A DNA stretch of 9,428 bases, from contig CAMNAE010000046.1 in assembly GCA_946530565.1 (NCBI GenBank), positions 1 through 9,428 on the forward strand, given 5' to 3'. Made by a program: the position numbers and the translations under genes. The stretch is from an uncultured Oscillibacter sp. Its GTDB lineage: Bacteria; Bacillota; Clostridia; Oscillospirales; Oscillospiraceae. Positions within the stretch are counted from its first letter, which is position 1; every line of letters starts with the position of its first letter. Shown in pieces: positions 1 through 5,929 of the stretch. The notes beneath the pieces were generated by a model. It had not been told where the DNA came from, ran no database searches, and saw nothing but the letters and a program-made list of their open reading frames with translations.

Positions 1-86
1 GGGTCACCATTTTTCCTCAAATGAGCTGCTTTTCATATAGAAGTGAAGCCTGTTTAAGCGGACTTTGCTCTCGCGTTCTTAAAAAA

Positions 87-121
87 TCGATTCACAAACC
101 AACGAAGTGTTTGTGGATCGA
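87..121 (+). other. spacer hairpin 1
   Basis: A 13-bp stem pairs TCGATTCACAAAC (87-99) with GTTTGTGGATCGA (109-121) around a 9-base loop; the only imperfection is one T-G wobble. There is no T-tract behind it, so it is not an intrinsic terminator. The long stem within an rRNA spacer suggests a double-strand-specific RNase cleavage or folding element, by inference. Confidence 0.6.
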
Positions 122-147
122 AGAGGAGAAGCAAGGGAGCGAACGCA

Positions 148-182
148 GTTTTCGGCAAAAGGCGAAGCCTGACGCCGGAAAC
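148..182 (+). other. spacer hairpin 2, nested
   Basis: GTTTTCGGC (148-156) pairs with GCCGGAAAC (174-182) over 9 bp with one T-G wobble. Inside lies a second small hairpin, AGGC-GAA-GCCT (160-170). Like hairpin 1 it has no terminator T-run. It lies about 28 bases before the mature 5S 5' end. Confidence 0.55.
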
Positions 183-210
183 GGAGTTGAGCGGACTTTG
201 CTTCGACGAA

Positions 211-326
<116 letters not shown>

Positions 327-331
327 TACAG

Positions 332-363
332 TGCCGTCTCCTTTTGGAGACGGCAATTTTTTT
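332..363 (+). terminator. intrinsic terminator of the rRNA operon
   Basis: A perfect 10-bp stem, TGCCGTCTCC (332-341) with GGAGACGGCA (346-355), closes a TTTT loop. One A later comes a run of seven T (357-363). It sits six bases past the 5S gene and ends the rRNA transcript. Confidence 0.93.
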
Positions 364-364
364 C

Positions 365-393
365 TTGTAATTGCCCTGCATTTATGAGATACT
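365..393 (+). promoter_or_regulatory. candidate promoter for mnmG operon
   Basis: TTGTAA (365-370, four of six to TTGACA) lies 17 bases before GATACT (388-393, four of six to TATAAT). A TG at 385-386 gives the extended -10 arrangement TGnGATACT. It begins immediately after the 5S terminator T-run, as needed if mnmG is to be expressed apart from the rRNA. The predicted start site near 400 leaves a leader of about 25 bases to the ATG at 425. Neither hexamer is strong, so this is a candidate only. Confidence 0.4.
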
Positions 394-424
394 GAAACGA
401 AATCCGATGGAGCAGGGAGCGCTT

Positions 425-2290
425 ATGCGGGAATTTGACGCCGGACAATTTGATATCGCGGTGATCGGCGCGGGGCATGCCGGGATCGAGGCGGCGCTCG
501 CCGCGGCCAGACTCGGCTGCGAGACGCTCTGCCTGACCGTCAGCCTGGATTCCGTGGGCAATATGCCCTGCAACCCGGCGATCGGCGGCACCGGCAAGGG
601 GCATCTTGTGCGGGAGCTCGACGCGCTCGGCGGCGAGATGGCCCGCGCGGCCGACGAATGCTGCATCCAGTATCGCCTGTTGAACCGCGGCAAGGGGCCG
701 GCTGTGTGGTCCCTTCGCGCACAGGCGGACCGGCGCAGGTACCAGGAGCGCATGAAGCACTGCCTTGAGCGGCAGGAGCACCTGACCGTCCGTCAGGGCG
801 AGGTCATCGACATCGAGGTCGCGGACGGCGCCGTCCGATCGATCCTGCTTGCGACCGGCGCGCGTTTCGCAGTGAAGGCGGTCGTGATCGCGACCGGCAC
901 CTATCTTGCCGGGCGGACGATCGTCGGCGAGTGCGTCGAATCCTCTGGCCCGGACGGGCTGCACCCGGCGAACCGGCTCGGCGAGAGCCTGAGAAGCCTC
1001 GGCCTCCCGCTGCGGCGCTTCAAAACCGGGACGCCGCCGCGGGTCAATGCCCGCACGGTCGACTTCGATGAGATGGAGATCCAAACAGGCGATGAGCGAC
1101 CGCTGCCGTTTTCGTTTGAGACGGAGAAAACGCCGGAGAACAAGGCTGTCTGCTATCTCACATGGACGACGCAGGAGACGCAGCGCATCGTCGAGGCGAA
1201 TCTCGACCGCGCGCCGATGTACTCCGGACTCATCGAGGGCGTCGGGCCGCGCTACTGCCCCTCATTTGAAACGAAGATCGTCCGCTTCCCGGATAAAAAA
1301 CGCCATCAGCTGTTCATTGAGCCGATGGGGCTTGAGACCGAGGAGCTCTATATCCAGGGCTTTTCGTCGTCGATGCCGGAGGAGGTCCAGCTCGAGATGC
1401 TCCACAGCGTCCCCGGCCTGCGCCGCGCGGTGATGACCCGGCCCGCCTACGCGATCGAATACGACTGCGTCGACCCGCTCGCGCTGGACGCAACGCTTGC
1501 CTTCAAGGCCGTCAAGGGGCTCTACGGCGCGGGGCAGTTCAACGGCTCTTCGGGCTACGAGGAGGCTGCCGTGCAGGGCTTCGTCGCTGGCGTCAACGCC
1601 GCGCTCGCGCTGCAGGGCAGGGAGCCCTTCGTGCTCTCGCGCGCTGAGAGCTACATCGGCACGCTGATCGACGATCTCGTGACCTGCGGGACCGAGGAGC
1701 CCTACCGGATCATGACCTCGCGGAGCGAATACCGCCTCGTGCTGCGGCAGGACAACGCCGATCAGCGCCTGACAAAATACGGCCATGCGCTCGGGCTCGT
1801 CTCCGAGGAGCGATTAAAGCGCGTTGAGGAGAAATACGCCGCCGTCGAGCAGGAGATCCGGCGCCTGACACATACCGGCGTGACGCCGACAGACGCGCTG
1901 CAGGCCTTTTTAGAGAGCCGCGGGACCGCGGCGGTGCCCGACGGCTGTCCGCTCATCGCGCTTTTGCGGCGGCCGCAGCTTTCTTACGACGACCTTGCGC
2001 CCTTCGACCCGGAGCGGCCGGCGCTTTCCAGAGCCGTGACCGAGGCAGTCGAGATCGCGGTCAAGTACGAGGGCTATATCCGCCGGCAGGAGAAGCAGGT
2101 GGAGGATCTCAAACGCATGGAGTCACGGCTGCTGCCCGAGGACCTGGACTACGCGGCGATCGATGGGCTGCGGCTGGAGGCGCGCGAAAAGCTCGCCGCC
2201 GTGCGGCCGCGCTCGCTCGGACAGGCCTCACGCATCTCAGGCGTCTCGCCGGCCGACATCACAGTGCTCATGCTCAGGCTCTGGAGATAA
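425..2290 (+). CDS. mnmG: tRNA uridine-5-carboxymethylaminomethyl modification enzyme MnmG (GidA)
   Basis: MnmG is the FAD-dependent partner of MnmE; together they install the (carboxymethyl)aminomethyl group at C5 of wobble uridine 34 in several cytosolic tRNAs. The product is 621 aa, close to the usual length of about 630. Visible features are the N-terminal dinucleotide fold GAGHAG (residues 15-20), the conserved Cys in MPCNPAIGG (C49), GPRYCPSFE with the second conserved Cys (C278), the PMGLETEELYIQGFSSSMP block (about 300-318), the FAD-contacting GAGQFNGSSGYEEAA (about 368-382), and the TSRSEYRLVLRQDNADQR region of the C-terminal half, with a helical tail ending in RISGVSPADI. I chose ATG 425 because AGGGAG (414-419) precedes it at good spacing. 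The frame also opens at TTG 371 and ATG 407, but neither has a ribosome binding site and 371 lies upstream of the predicted transcript start. It stands first in a plus-strand gene run; mnmE is not in the window. Confidence 0.96.
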   Translation: MREFDAGQFDIAVIGAGHAGIEAALAAARLGCETLCLTVSLDSVGNMPCNPAIGGTGKGHLVRELDALGGEMARAADECCIQYRLLNRGKGPAVWSLRAQADRRRYQERMKHCLERQEHLTVRQGEVIDIEVADGAVRSILLATGARFAVKAVVIATGTYLAGRTIVGECVESSGPDGLHPANRLGESLRSLGLPLRRFKTGTPPRVNARTVDFDEMEIQTGDERPLPFSFETEKTPENKAVCYLTWTTQETQRIVEANLDRAPMYSGLIEGVGPRYCPSFETKIVRFPDKKRHQLFIEPMGLETEELYIQGFSSSMPEEVQLEMLHSVPGLRRAVMTRPAYAIEYDCVDPLALDATLAFKAVKGLYGAGQFNGSSGYEEAAVQGFVAGVNAALALQGREPFVLSRAESYIGTLIDDLVTCGTEEPYRIMTSRSEYRLVLRQDNADQRLTKYGHALGLVSEERLKRVEEKYAAVEQEIRRLTHTGVTPTDALQAFLESRGTAAVPDGCPLIALLRRPQLSYDDLAPFDPERPALSRAVTEAVEIAVKYEGYIRRQEKQVEDLKRMESRLLPEDLDYAAIDGLRLEAREKLAAVRPRSLGQASRISGVSPADITVLMLRLWR

Positions 2291-2338
2291 AGTATCACAG
2301 AAATATAAGAGAATCATTTAAAAGGAGAGCGGTCAAAC

Positions 2339-3670
2339 ATGCGGATGCTATTGGCGATCCTCATTTGCAAGATATTGCGCTTTGTCGGCAGACTCGTCGG
2401 CAAGGGCAGTTCACTGCCCGGCGCTTACGCGCTCAAGGTCTGCCCGGATGTGCTCTCGCGCGCGAAGCTCCCGCAGTACATCGTCGCGGTCAGCGGCTCC
2501 AACGGCAAGACATCGACGGTCGAGATGATCGCCTACAGCCTGCGCAGTCAGGGCTTCCGCGTCGTCTACAACGAGGAGGGCTCCAACCAGATCGAGGGCG
2601 TTACGACGCTCGTGCTCGGAAATGCTGACCTCTCGGGCCGCGTTAAGGCCGACGTGCTTCTGATCGAGTCCGACGAGCGCTACGCGGCGAAGTCCTTCAA
2701 ATACTTCCATCCGACGCACTTCGTCGTCACGAACCTCTACCGTGACCAGCTCACGCGCAACGGCCATCCCGAATGGGTCCTTGATGCGCTCAGGGGCGCG
2801 GTCTACCCGGAGACCGAGCTCATTTTGAACGCCGACGACCCGCTCTCGAGCACGCTCGGCATCGGGCACGAGAAGACGGCCTGGTTCGGCATGGACCGCT
2901 GCGCCTGCTCGCTCCCCGCGCCCGACGGCGTCTATCACGACGGGACATACTGCCCGGTCTGCCATGGGCGCATGGTCTATTCCTGCGCGCACTATAACCA
3001 CATCGGCCACTGGCAGTGCACATCCTGCGGCCGTACGCGCCCGGAGCCGGCGCATCGGATCACCGCGGCGGACCTCGGCGCCGGCACGCTCACGCTCGAC
3101 GGCGCGTATCCGGTGCAGCTCGCGCTCAGGAGCATCTACAACGCGGGCAACATCCTGGCCGCCTACAGCGCGGTGATCGCCTGCGGCGGCGACGCGGAAA
3201 AGTGCGCCGCGAGCCTTTCGGACTATACGCTCAAAAACGGCCGCGTACAGCGCTTCCGGCTCGGTGCGCACGAGGGCACGCTGCTCACGAGCAAGCATGA
3301 GAACTCGATCGCCTACGATACGAATCTTCGCTACATCGCGGAGCAGGGCGGTGACTGTTCCGTGCTCGTGATCGTCGACGCGGTAAGCCGCAAGTACTTC
3401 ACAAGCGAGACGAGCTGGCTCTGGGACATCGACTTTGACCGCCTGAACGTGCCGGGCGTCGAGCATGTCTATCTCTCCGGCCGCTACTGCAGCGATCTCG
3501 CCGCGCGCTTTGAATGCACGCTTTTGCCGCCGGAGAAGTGGGAGGTCATCCCCGAGATCCCCGCGGCGGCGGAGCATTTGAAGGCAAACGGCAGCGAGAA
3601 GCTCTACGTTGTCACCTGCTTCTCTGACCGCGACAAGCTTTTGAACCTGACCGAAAAGGAGGCGCAGTGA
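2339..3670 (+). CDS. murT: MurT-like Mur ligase subunit of lipid II isoglutaminyl synthase (divergent)
   Basis: MurT is the ATP-dependent Mur-ligase-type subunit that, with GatD, amidates the alpha-carboxyl of D-Glu2 in lipid II on the cytoplasmic side. The 443-aa product has the family layout: a hydrophobic N-terminus (residues 1-35), a Mur central domain with P-loop GSNGKTS (53-59), IESDE (109-113) and TNLYRDQL (131-138), an inserted zinc ribbon with Cys 205, 208, 227 and 230, then the C-terminal DUF1727-type domain with GRVQRF (301-306) and SWLWDIDF (359-366). Departures from the signatures I remember: P-loop GSNGKTS for GTNGKTT, RDQLTRNG for RDQLDRYG, YNAGN for YNxYN, KHENS (319-323) for KNPAG, and VDAVSRKYFTSE (346-357) where NDNxADGRD normally precedes SWLWD. 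These are changes at active-site and GatD-interface positions. A good AAGGAG (2322-2327) lies 11 bases before ATG 2339. The stop is one base before the gatD ATG, so the two are surely co-expressed. Family assignment is firm; the exact reaction is not. Confidence 0.88.
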   Translation: MRMLLAILICKILRFVGRLVGKGSSLPGAYALKVCPDVLSRAKLPQYIVAVSGSNGKTSTVEMIAYSLRSQGFRVVYNEEGSNQIEGVTTLVLGNADLSGRVKADVLLIESDERYAAKSFKYFHPTHFVVTNLYRDQLTRNGHPEWVLDALRGAVYPETELILNADDPLSSTLGIGHEKTAWFGMDRCACSLPAPDGVYHDGTYCPVCHGRMVYSCAHYNHIGHWQCTSCGRTRPEPAHRITAADLGAGTLTLDGAYPVQLALRSIYNAGNILAAYSAVIACGGDAEKCAASLSDYTLKNGRVQRFRLGAHEGTLLTSKHENSIAYDTNLRYIAEQGGDCSVLVIVDAVSRKYFTSETSWLWDIDFDRLNVPGVEHVYLSGRYCSDLAARFECTLLPPEKWEVIPEIPAAAEHLKANGSEKLYVVTCFSDRDKLLNLTEKEAQ

Positions 3671-3671
3671 T

Positions 3672-4403
3672 ATGGTCATCCGCATCGCGCATCTTTTTCC
3701 GGACCTCATGAGCCTTTACGGCGGCTGGGCCAACGCGGAGTATTTAAAGCGCGCCATCGAGGCCGCCGGCACCGCCTGCGAGATCATCCCCGTGCAACCG
3801 GAGGACGAGACGCTCCCCGCCGGAGCGGACGCCTTCTATCTCGGCGCCGGGACCGAGCGCGCGGCGCTCTATGCCCTCGAGCGGCTCCGTCCGCAGCGTG
3901 AGGCGCTCAAAGCCGCGCTGGACGGCGGCGCCGTGGGGCTCTTCTGCGGCACGGGCATGGATCTTCTCGGCACGACGCTTCAGGATATGGACGGAAAGCA
4001 GCACGAGGGACTCTCGCTCGCGCCCTTTGCGACCGAACAGAAAAACAAGCGCATCACCGAGGACGTGCTCGGCGCGTGCCCGCTCTTTCCGGAGCCGATC
4101 GTCGGCTTCATCAACAAGTGCTCGCTGCACCGCGGGATCACGACCCCGCTCGTCAAGGACCTTGCCCTCGGTTTTGGCAATGAGACGGAAGGCGGCGACG
4201 AGGGCTATCACGCCGGAACGATCTTCGCCTCCTGCCTGACAGGCCCGATCCTTGTGAAGAACCCGGCGCTCCTGAAGCACATTGCGGCGCTGATACTGCG
4301 CCACGCGGGGCTTGAGAGGCCCGCCGAGATCCCTGTGAGCGACCGGGCGGAACAGGGCTACGCCGTCACCGTGCAGGCGCTGCGCGAGCGCTGCGGCAAA
4401 TAA
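3672..4403 (+). CDS. gatD: GatD-like glutamine amidotransferase (class I CobB/CobQ type), catalytic His position altered
   Basis: GatD normally hydrolyses glutamine and passes ammonia to MurT for lipid II amidation. The 243-aa product matches the family in length (about 240). Seen: the N-terminal HLFPDLMSLYGGWANAEYL (7-25), like the family's MNLYGDxGN start; the FYLGAGTERA strand-turn (55-64); a nucleophile-elbow segment GLFCGTGMDLLG (89-100) with Cys92 in the position of the catalytic Cys; VGF (144-146); FGN (168-170); and GPILVKNP (191-198). Two things are odd. After Cys92 the usual GGYQ is replaced by GTGMD. In the motif that normally reads TYLHGP the sequence is SCLTGP (187-192), so Thr190 stands where the catalytic His belongs. 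As read, the standard Cys-His pair is incomplete, so either another residue serves as base or the glutaminase is impaired. AAAGGAGG (3655-3662) gives the start at ATG 3672; the gene is tightly coupled to murT before and the LRR gene after. Confidence 0.82.
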   Translation: MVIRIAHLFPDLMSLYGGWANAEYLKRAIEAAGTACEIIPVQPEDETLPAGADAFYLGAGTERAALYALERLRPQREALKAALDGGAVGLFCGTGMDLLGTTLQDMDGKQHEGLSLAPFATEQKNKRITEDVLGACPLFPEPIVGFINKCSLHRGITTPLVKDLALGFGNETEGGDEGYHAGTIFASCLTGPILVKNPALLKHIAALILRHAGLERPAEIPVSDRAEQGYAVTVQALRERCGK

Positions 4404-4406
4404 GCG

Positions 4407-5387
4407 ATGGGACACATCAGCGGGACCTCCAACTGGCGCATCCGATGGCTCCCGGCCGAGGACGGCGGCGCCCGGATCACGCGGGCCTGGACCTGTGACG
4501 AGAAGGCGGCGCTGCCCGACCGGATCGACGGACGGCCGGTCACAGCCCTTGCGCGGCACGCTCTGGCGGCCGATGAGCGCGAGGAGCCGGGCGAGGTGCT
4601 CGAGATCCGCTCGGGCCGGGCTTCGGCGGGCGCGGAATGGAACAACCGTCACCTGCGTGAGCTGACGCTCCCGCCGTGCCTGGAAACGATCGGGGACTAC
4701 TGCTTTTTGAACTGCGCGGCGCTTTTAAAGCTCACGCTCAGCGACTCCGTCACCCGCTGGGGCGGCGCGGTCTTTATGAACTGCCGCGCGCTGCATGATA
4801 TCACGCTTTTGCGCGAGGGCGAGCAGGGCGTGAGCCTTGCGTATCTGTGCGATGAGCTCCCGCGCGAGCTCGACGTGCTCATCCTCGGCCCGGGCGAGCA
4901 CCGCGCGCGATTGCTCTTCCCGGAGTATCAGGAGCTCTACGAGGAAAACGGCCCGGCGCATCACTTCGACTACCAGATCGAGGGCGCGGGCTATCCCTAT
5001 CACCATGTGTTCGTGCGCAAAAAGCTCACCTACCGCGACTATGACGCGCTCTTTCGCGTGTACCGGGGCATGGAGGGCAATGAAGAGACCGCGGTCACGC
5101 TTGCGTGGTACCGCCTGCGCTATCCCGAGGAGCTTGGGGCGCAGGCGCGGGAGAGCTACCTTGCCTACCTGAAGCCGCGCAGCGGCGCGCTTTTGACGCG
5201 CCTGGCAGACGCGGGACAGGCCGCGGATATCCATGCGCTCGCGGCGCTCGTGCCGCTGGAGGAGGCCGACCTTGCCGCCGCCTGCGATGCGGCGAGAGCG
5301 GGCGGCAGGACCGAGGCGCTTGCGCTGCTGCTGGAGCTCAGGCACCGCGGCGCGCCGAAAAGCCGGATGAAACGATACGAACTGTAA
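4407..5387 (+). CDS. BspA-type leucine-rich-repeat protein, cytoplasmic
   Basis: The function is unknown. The 326-aa product has no signal peptide, membrane segment or cell-wall anchor, unlike secreted BspA-like surface proteins. Its N-terminal half reads as LRR_5 units: an entry strand around ITRAWTCDEKAALPDRIDGRPVTAL (24-48, long-known form IT-x-G-IP-x-IDG-PVT-x-I), then LRELTLPPCLETIGDYCFLNC (83-103; L, I, G, F and C of the consensus visible) and a third unit LLKLTLSDSVTR...AVFMNC (106-126). The middle is less regular, and from about residue 205 the protein is helical and rich in Ala, Leu and Glu, ending KRYEL, a tail that resembles other cytoplasmic clostridial LRR proteins as I remember them. 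It starts 3 bases after the gatD stop with no clear Shine-Dalgarno, so translation is probably coupled to gatD. LRR folds usually bind proteins; a link to the amidation enzymes is only suggested by position. Confidence 0.75.
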   Translation: MGHISGTSNWRIRWLPAEDGGARITRAWTCDEKAALPDRIDGRPVTALARHALAADEREEPGEVLEIRSGRASAGAEWNNRHLRELTLPPCLETIGDYCFLNCAALLKLTLSDSVTRWGGAVFMNCRALHDITLLREGEQGVSLAYLCDELPRELDVLILGPGEHRARLLFPEYQELYEENGPAHHFDYQIEGAGYPYHHVFVRKKLTYRDYDALFRVYRGMEGNEETAVTLAWYRLRYPEELGAQARESYLAYLKPRSGALLTRLADAGQAADIHALAALVPLEEADLAAACDAARAGGRTEALALLLELRHRGAPKSRMKRYEL

Positions 5388-5421
5388 TTTTAAATAAAAA
5401 TATTACAAGGAGGACTCAAGT

Positions 5422-5721
5422 ATGGACCAGACTGCGGCATTGAAGACGATCGAGACGGTGCTGAACGAGAAGGTGCGGCCGGAGATCCGCGCGCACGGCG
5501 GCGAGGTCGAGATCGACCATCTCGAAGACGGCGTGCTCTATGTGAAGCTCTCGGGCGCCTGCGCCGGCTGCCCCTCGGCCGACATCACGACCGAGGAGCT
5601 CATCAAGGGGACGCTTGTGGAGGAGTGCCCGGAGCTCGTGCGCGAGGTCTCCGCGATCCAGAACATCAGCGATGAGCTCTACGAGACCGCGAAGCGGCTC
5701 TTAAGAGACCATCATCTGTGA
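5422..5721 (+). CDS. NifU C-terminal-domain iron-sulfur protein
   Basis: This small protein of 99 aa consists of one NifU C-terminal (Nfu) domain, which binds a [4Fe-4S] cluster between two subunits through a CxxC motif and hands it to client proteins. Visible are VRPEIRAHGGEVEIDHLEDG (18-37, the family's RP-x-L-x-x-x-GGD-x-E pattern), YVKLSGACAGCPSAD (40-54) with Cys47 and Cys50, and TTEELIKGTLVEECPELVREV. The rest of a full NifU (scaffold and ferredoxin domains) is absent, as is normal for free-standing Nfu proteins. An ideal AAGGAGG (5407-5413) stands 8 bases before ATG 5422. It follows the LRR gene after an AT-rich 34-base gap, so it may be the last gene of the mnmG run or have its own weak promoter. 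Candidate clients in the window are MutY and the radical SAM protein, both Fe-S proteins. Confidence 0.9.
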   Translation: MDQTAALKTIETVLNEKVRPEIRAHGGEVEIDHLEDGVLYVKLSGACAGCPSADITTEELIKGTLVEECPELVREVSAIQNISDELYETAKRLLRDHHL

Positions 5722-5724
5722 GCA

Positions 5725-5848
5725 GCCCCCCCTGTCATCCTGAGGAGCACAGCGACGAAGGATCTCTCGTTGAACGCACGATCGCGCGGAAACGTACCGT
5801 GTGCGTCTGACGAGAGATCCTTCGCTTCGCTCAGGATGACAGGGGGGC
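5725..5848. repeat. large imperfect palindrome, REP/MITE-like dispersed repeat
   Basis: The left arm (5725-5779) starts GCCCCCCC then TGTCATCCTGAG, and reaches GAAGGATCTCTCGT and CGCAC. The right arm (5801-5848) is its reverse complement with the same blocks. The arms differ by a four-to-five-base indel (GAGGAGCACAGCGACGAAGG left against GAGCGAAGCGAAGG right, read outward-in) and by a few bases near the 21-base loop (5780-5800). The core TGTCATCCTGAG...GAAGGATCT is a motif I know from many bacterial genomes as a dispersed repeat; copy number here cannot be seen. It encodes no protein. It fills the gap between two convergent genes and could fold into a long RNA stem from either strand, so it may also protect or end transcripts. 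Confidence 0.8.
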
Positions 5849-5869
5849 GTTTGGATGACAGGGGGCGTT
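5834..5869 (+). repeat. short tandem duplication at the palindrome edge
   Basis: GGATGACAGGGGGGCGTT (5834-5851) recurs as GGATGACAGGGGGCGTT (5853-5869) with one G fewer, a period of 19 bases. The right terminus of the palindromic element has thus been partly duplicated outward, probably by slippage or a nested partial copy. Confidence 0.7.
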
Positions 5870-5929
5870 CTGCAGGAGCTCCGTATCGCTGCGGCCTGTG
5901 CGGATCTCTTTTTATGGGAGAGCGCAGGA

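Larger units (their letters stand above)
45..202 (+). repeat. imperfect direct repeat in the rRNA spacer
   Basis: Two word pairs recur in the same order: GAAGCCTG at 45-52 and 164-171, and the 13-mer AGCGGACTTTGCT at 57-69 and 190-202. The gap between words is 4 bases in the first copy and 18 in the second, so the copies differ by an insertion that includes the right arm of hairpin 2. This looks like an old internal duplication of spacer sequence. Confidence 0.5.
1..210 (+). other. rRNA operon spacer upstream of 5S rRNA
   Basis: This stretch carries no credible gene. It lies directly before the 5S rRNA gene and is probably the 23S-5S internal transcribed spacer; the 23S 3' end is not visible in the window, so that is inference. 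It holds two long hairpins (87-121 and 148-182) and an imperfect direct repeat, all listed separately. A short hairpin CTTCG-A-CGAAG (201-211) abuts the 5S 5' end. Such structure fits precursor rRNA processing signals. Short open frames across it have no ribosome binding site and overlap the RNA gene. Confidence 0.6.

Noticed and set aside
371..424. Upstream TTG 371 or ATG 407 as start of mnmG
   Set aside because: No ribosome binding site; 371 lies within the promoter candidate; homologues begin near the GAGHAG fold as with ATG 425.
2411..3709. 432-aa minus-strand open frame opposite murT
   Set aside because: It mirrors the codon structure of murT, which has clear family motifs; the antisense product is low-complexity Arg/Val/Ala sequence with no motif.
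3744..4652. 302-aa minus-strand open frame opposite gatD and the LRR gene
   Set aside because: Shadow of two coupled plus-strand genes; no motif or ribosome binding site recognised.
5367..5406. Internal promoter or operator before the NifU-like gene (ATGAAA-17-TTAAAT; GTAAT...ATTAC)
   Set aside because: Both hexamers are only four of six and the AT-rich stretch gives chance matches; too weak to annotate.
5842..5865. G-quadruplex from the G6 and G5 runs
   Set aside because: Only two G-runs lie close together; four are needed for an intramolecular quadruplex.
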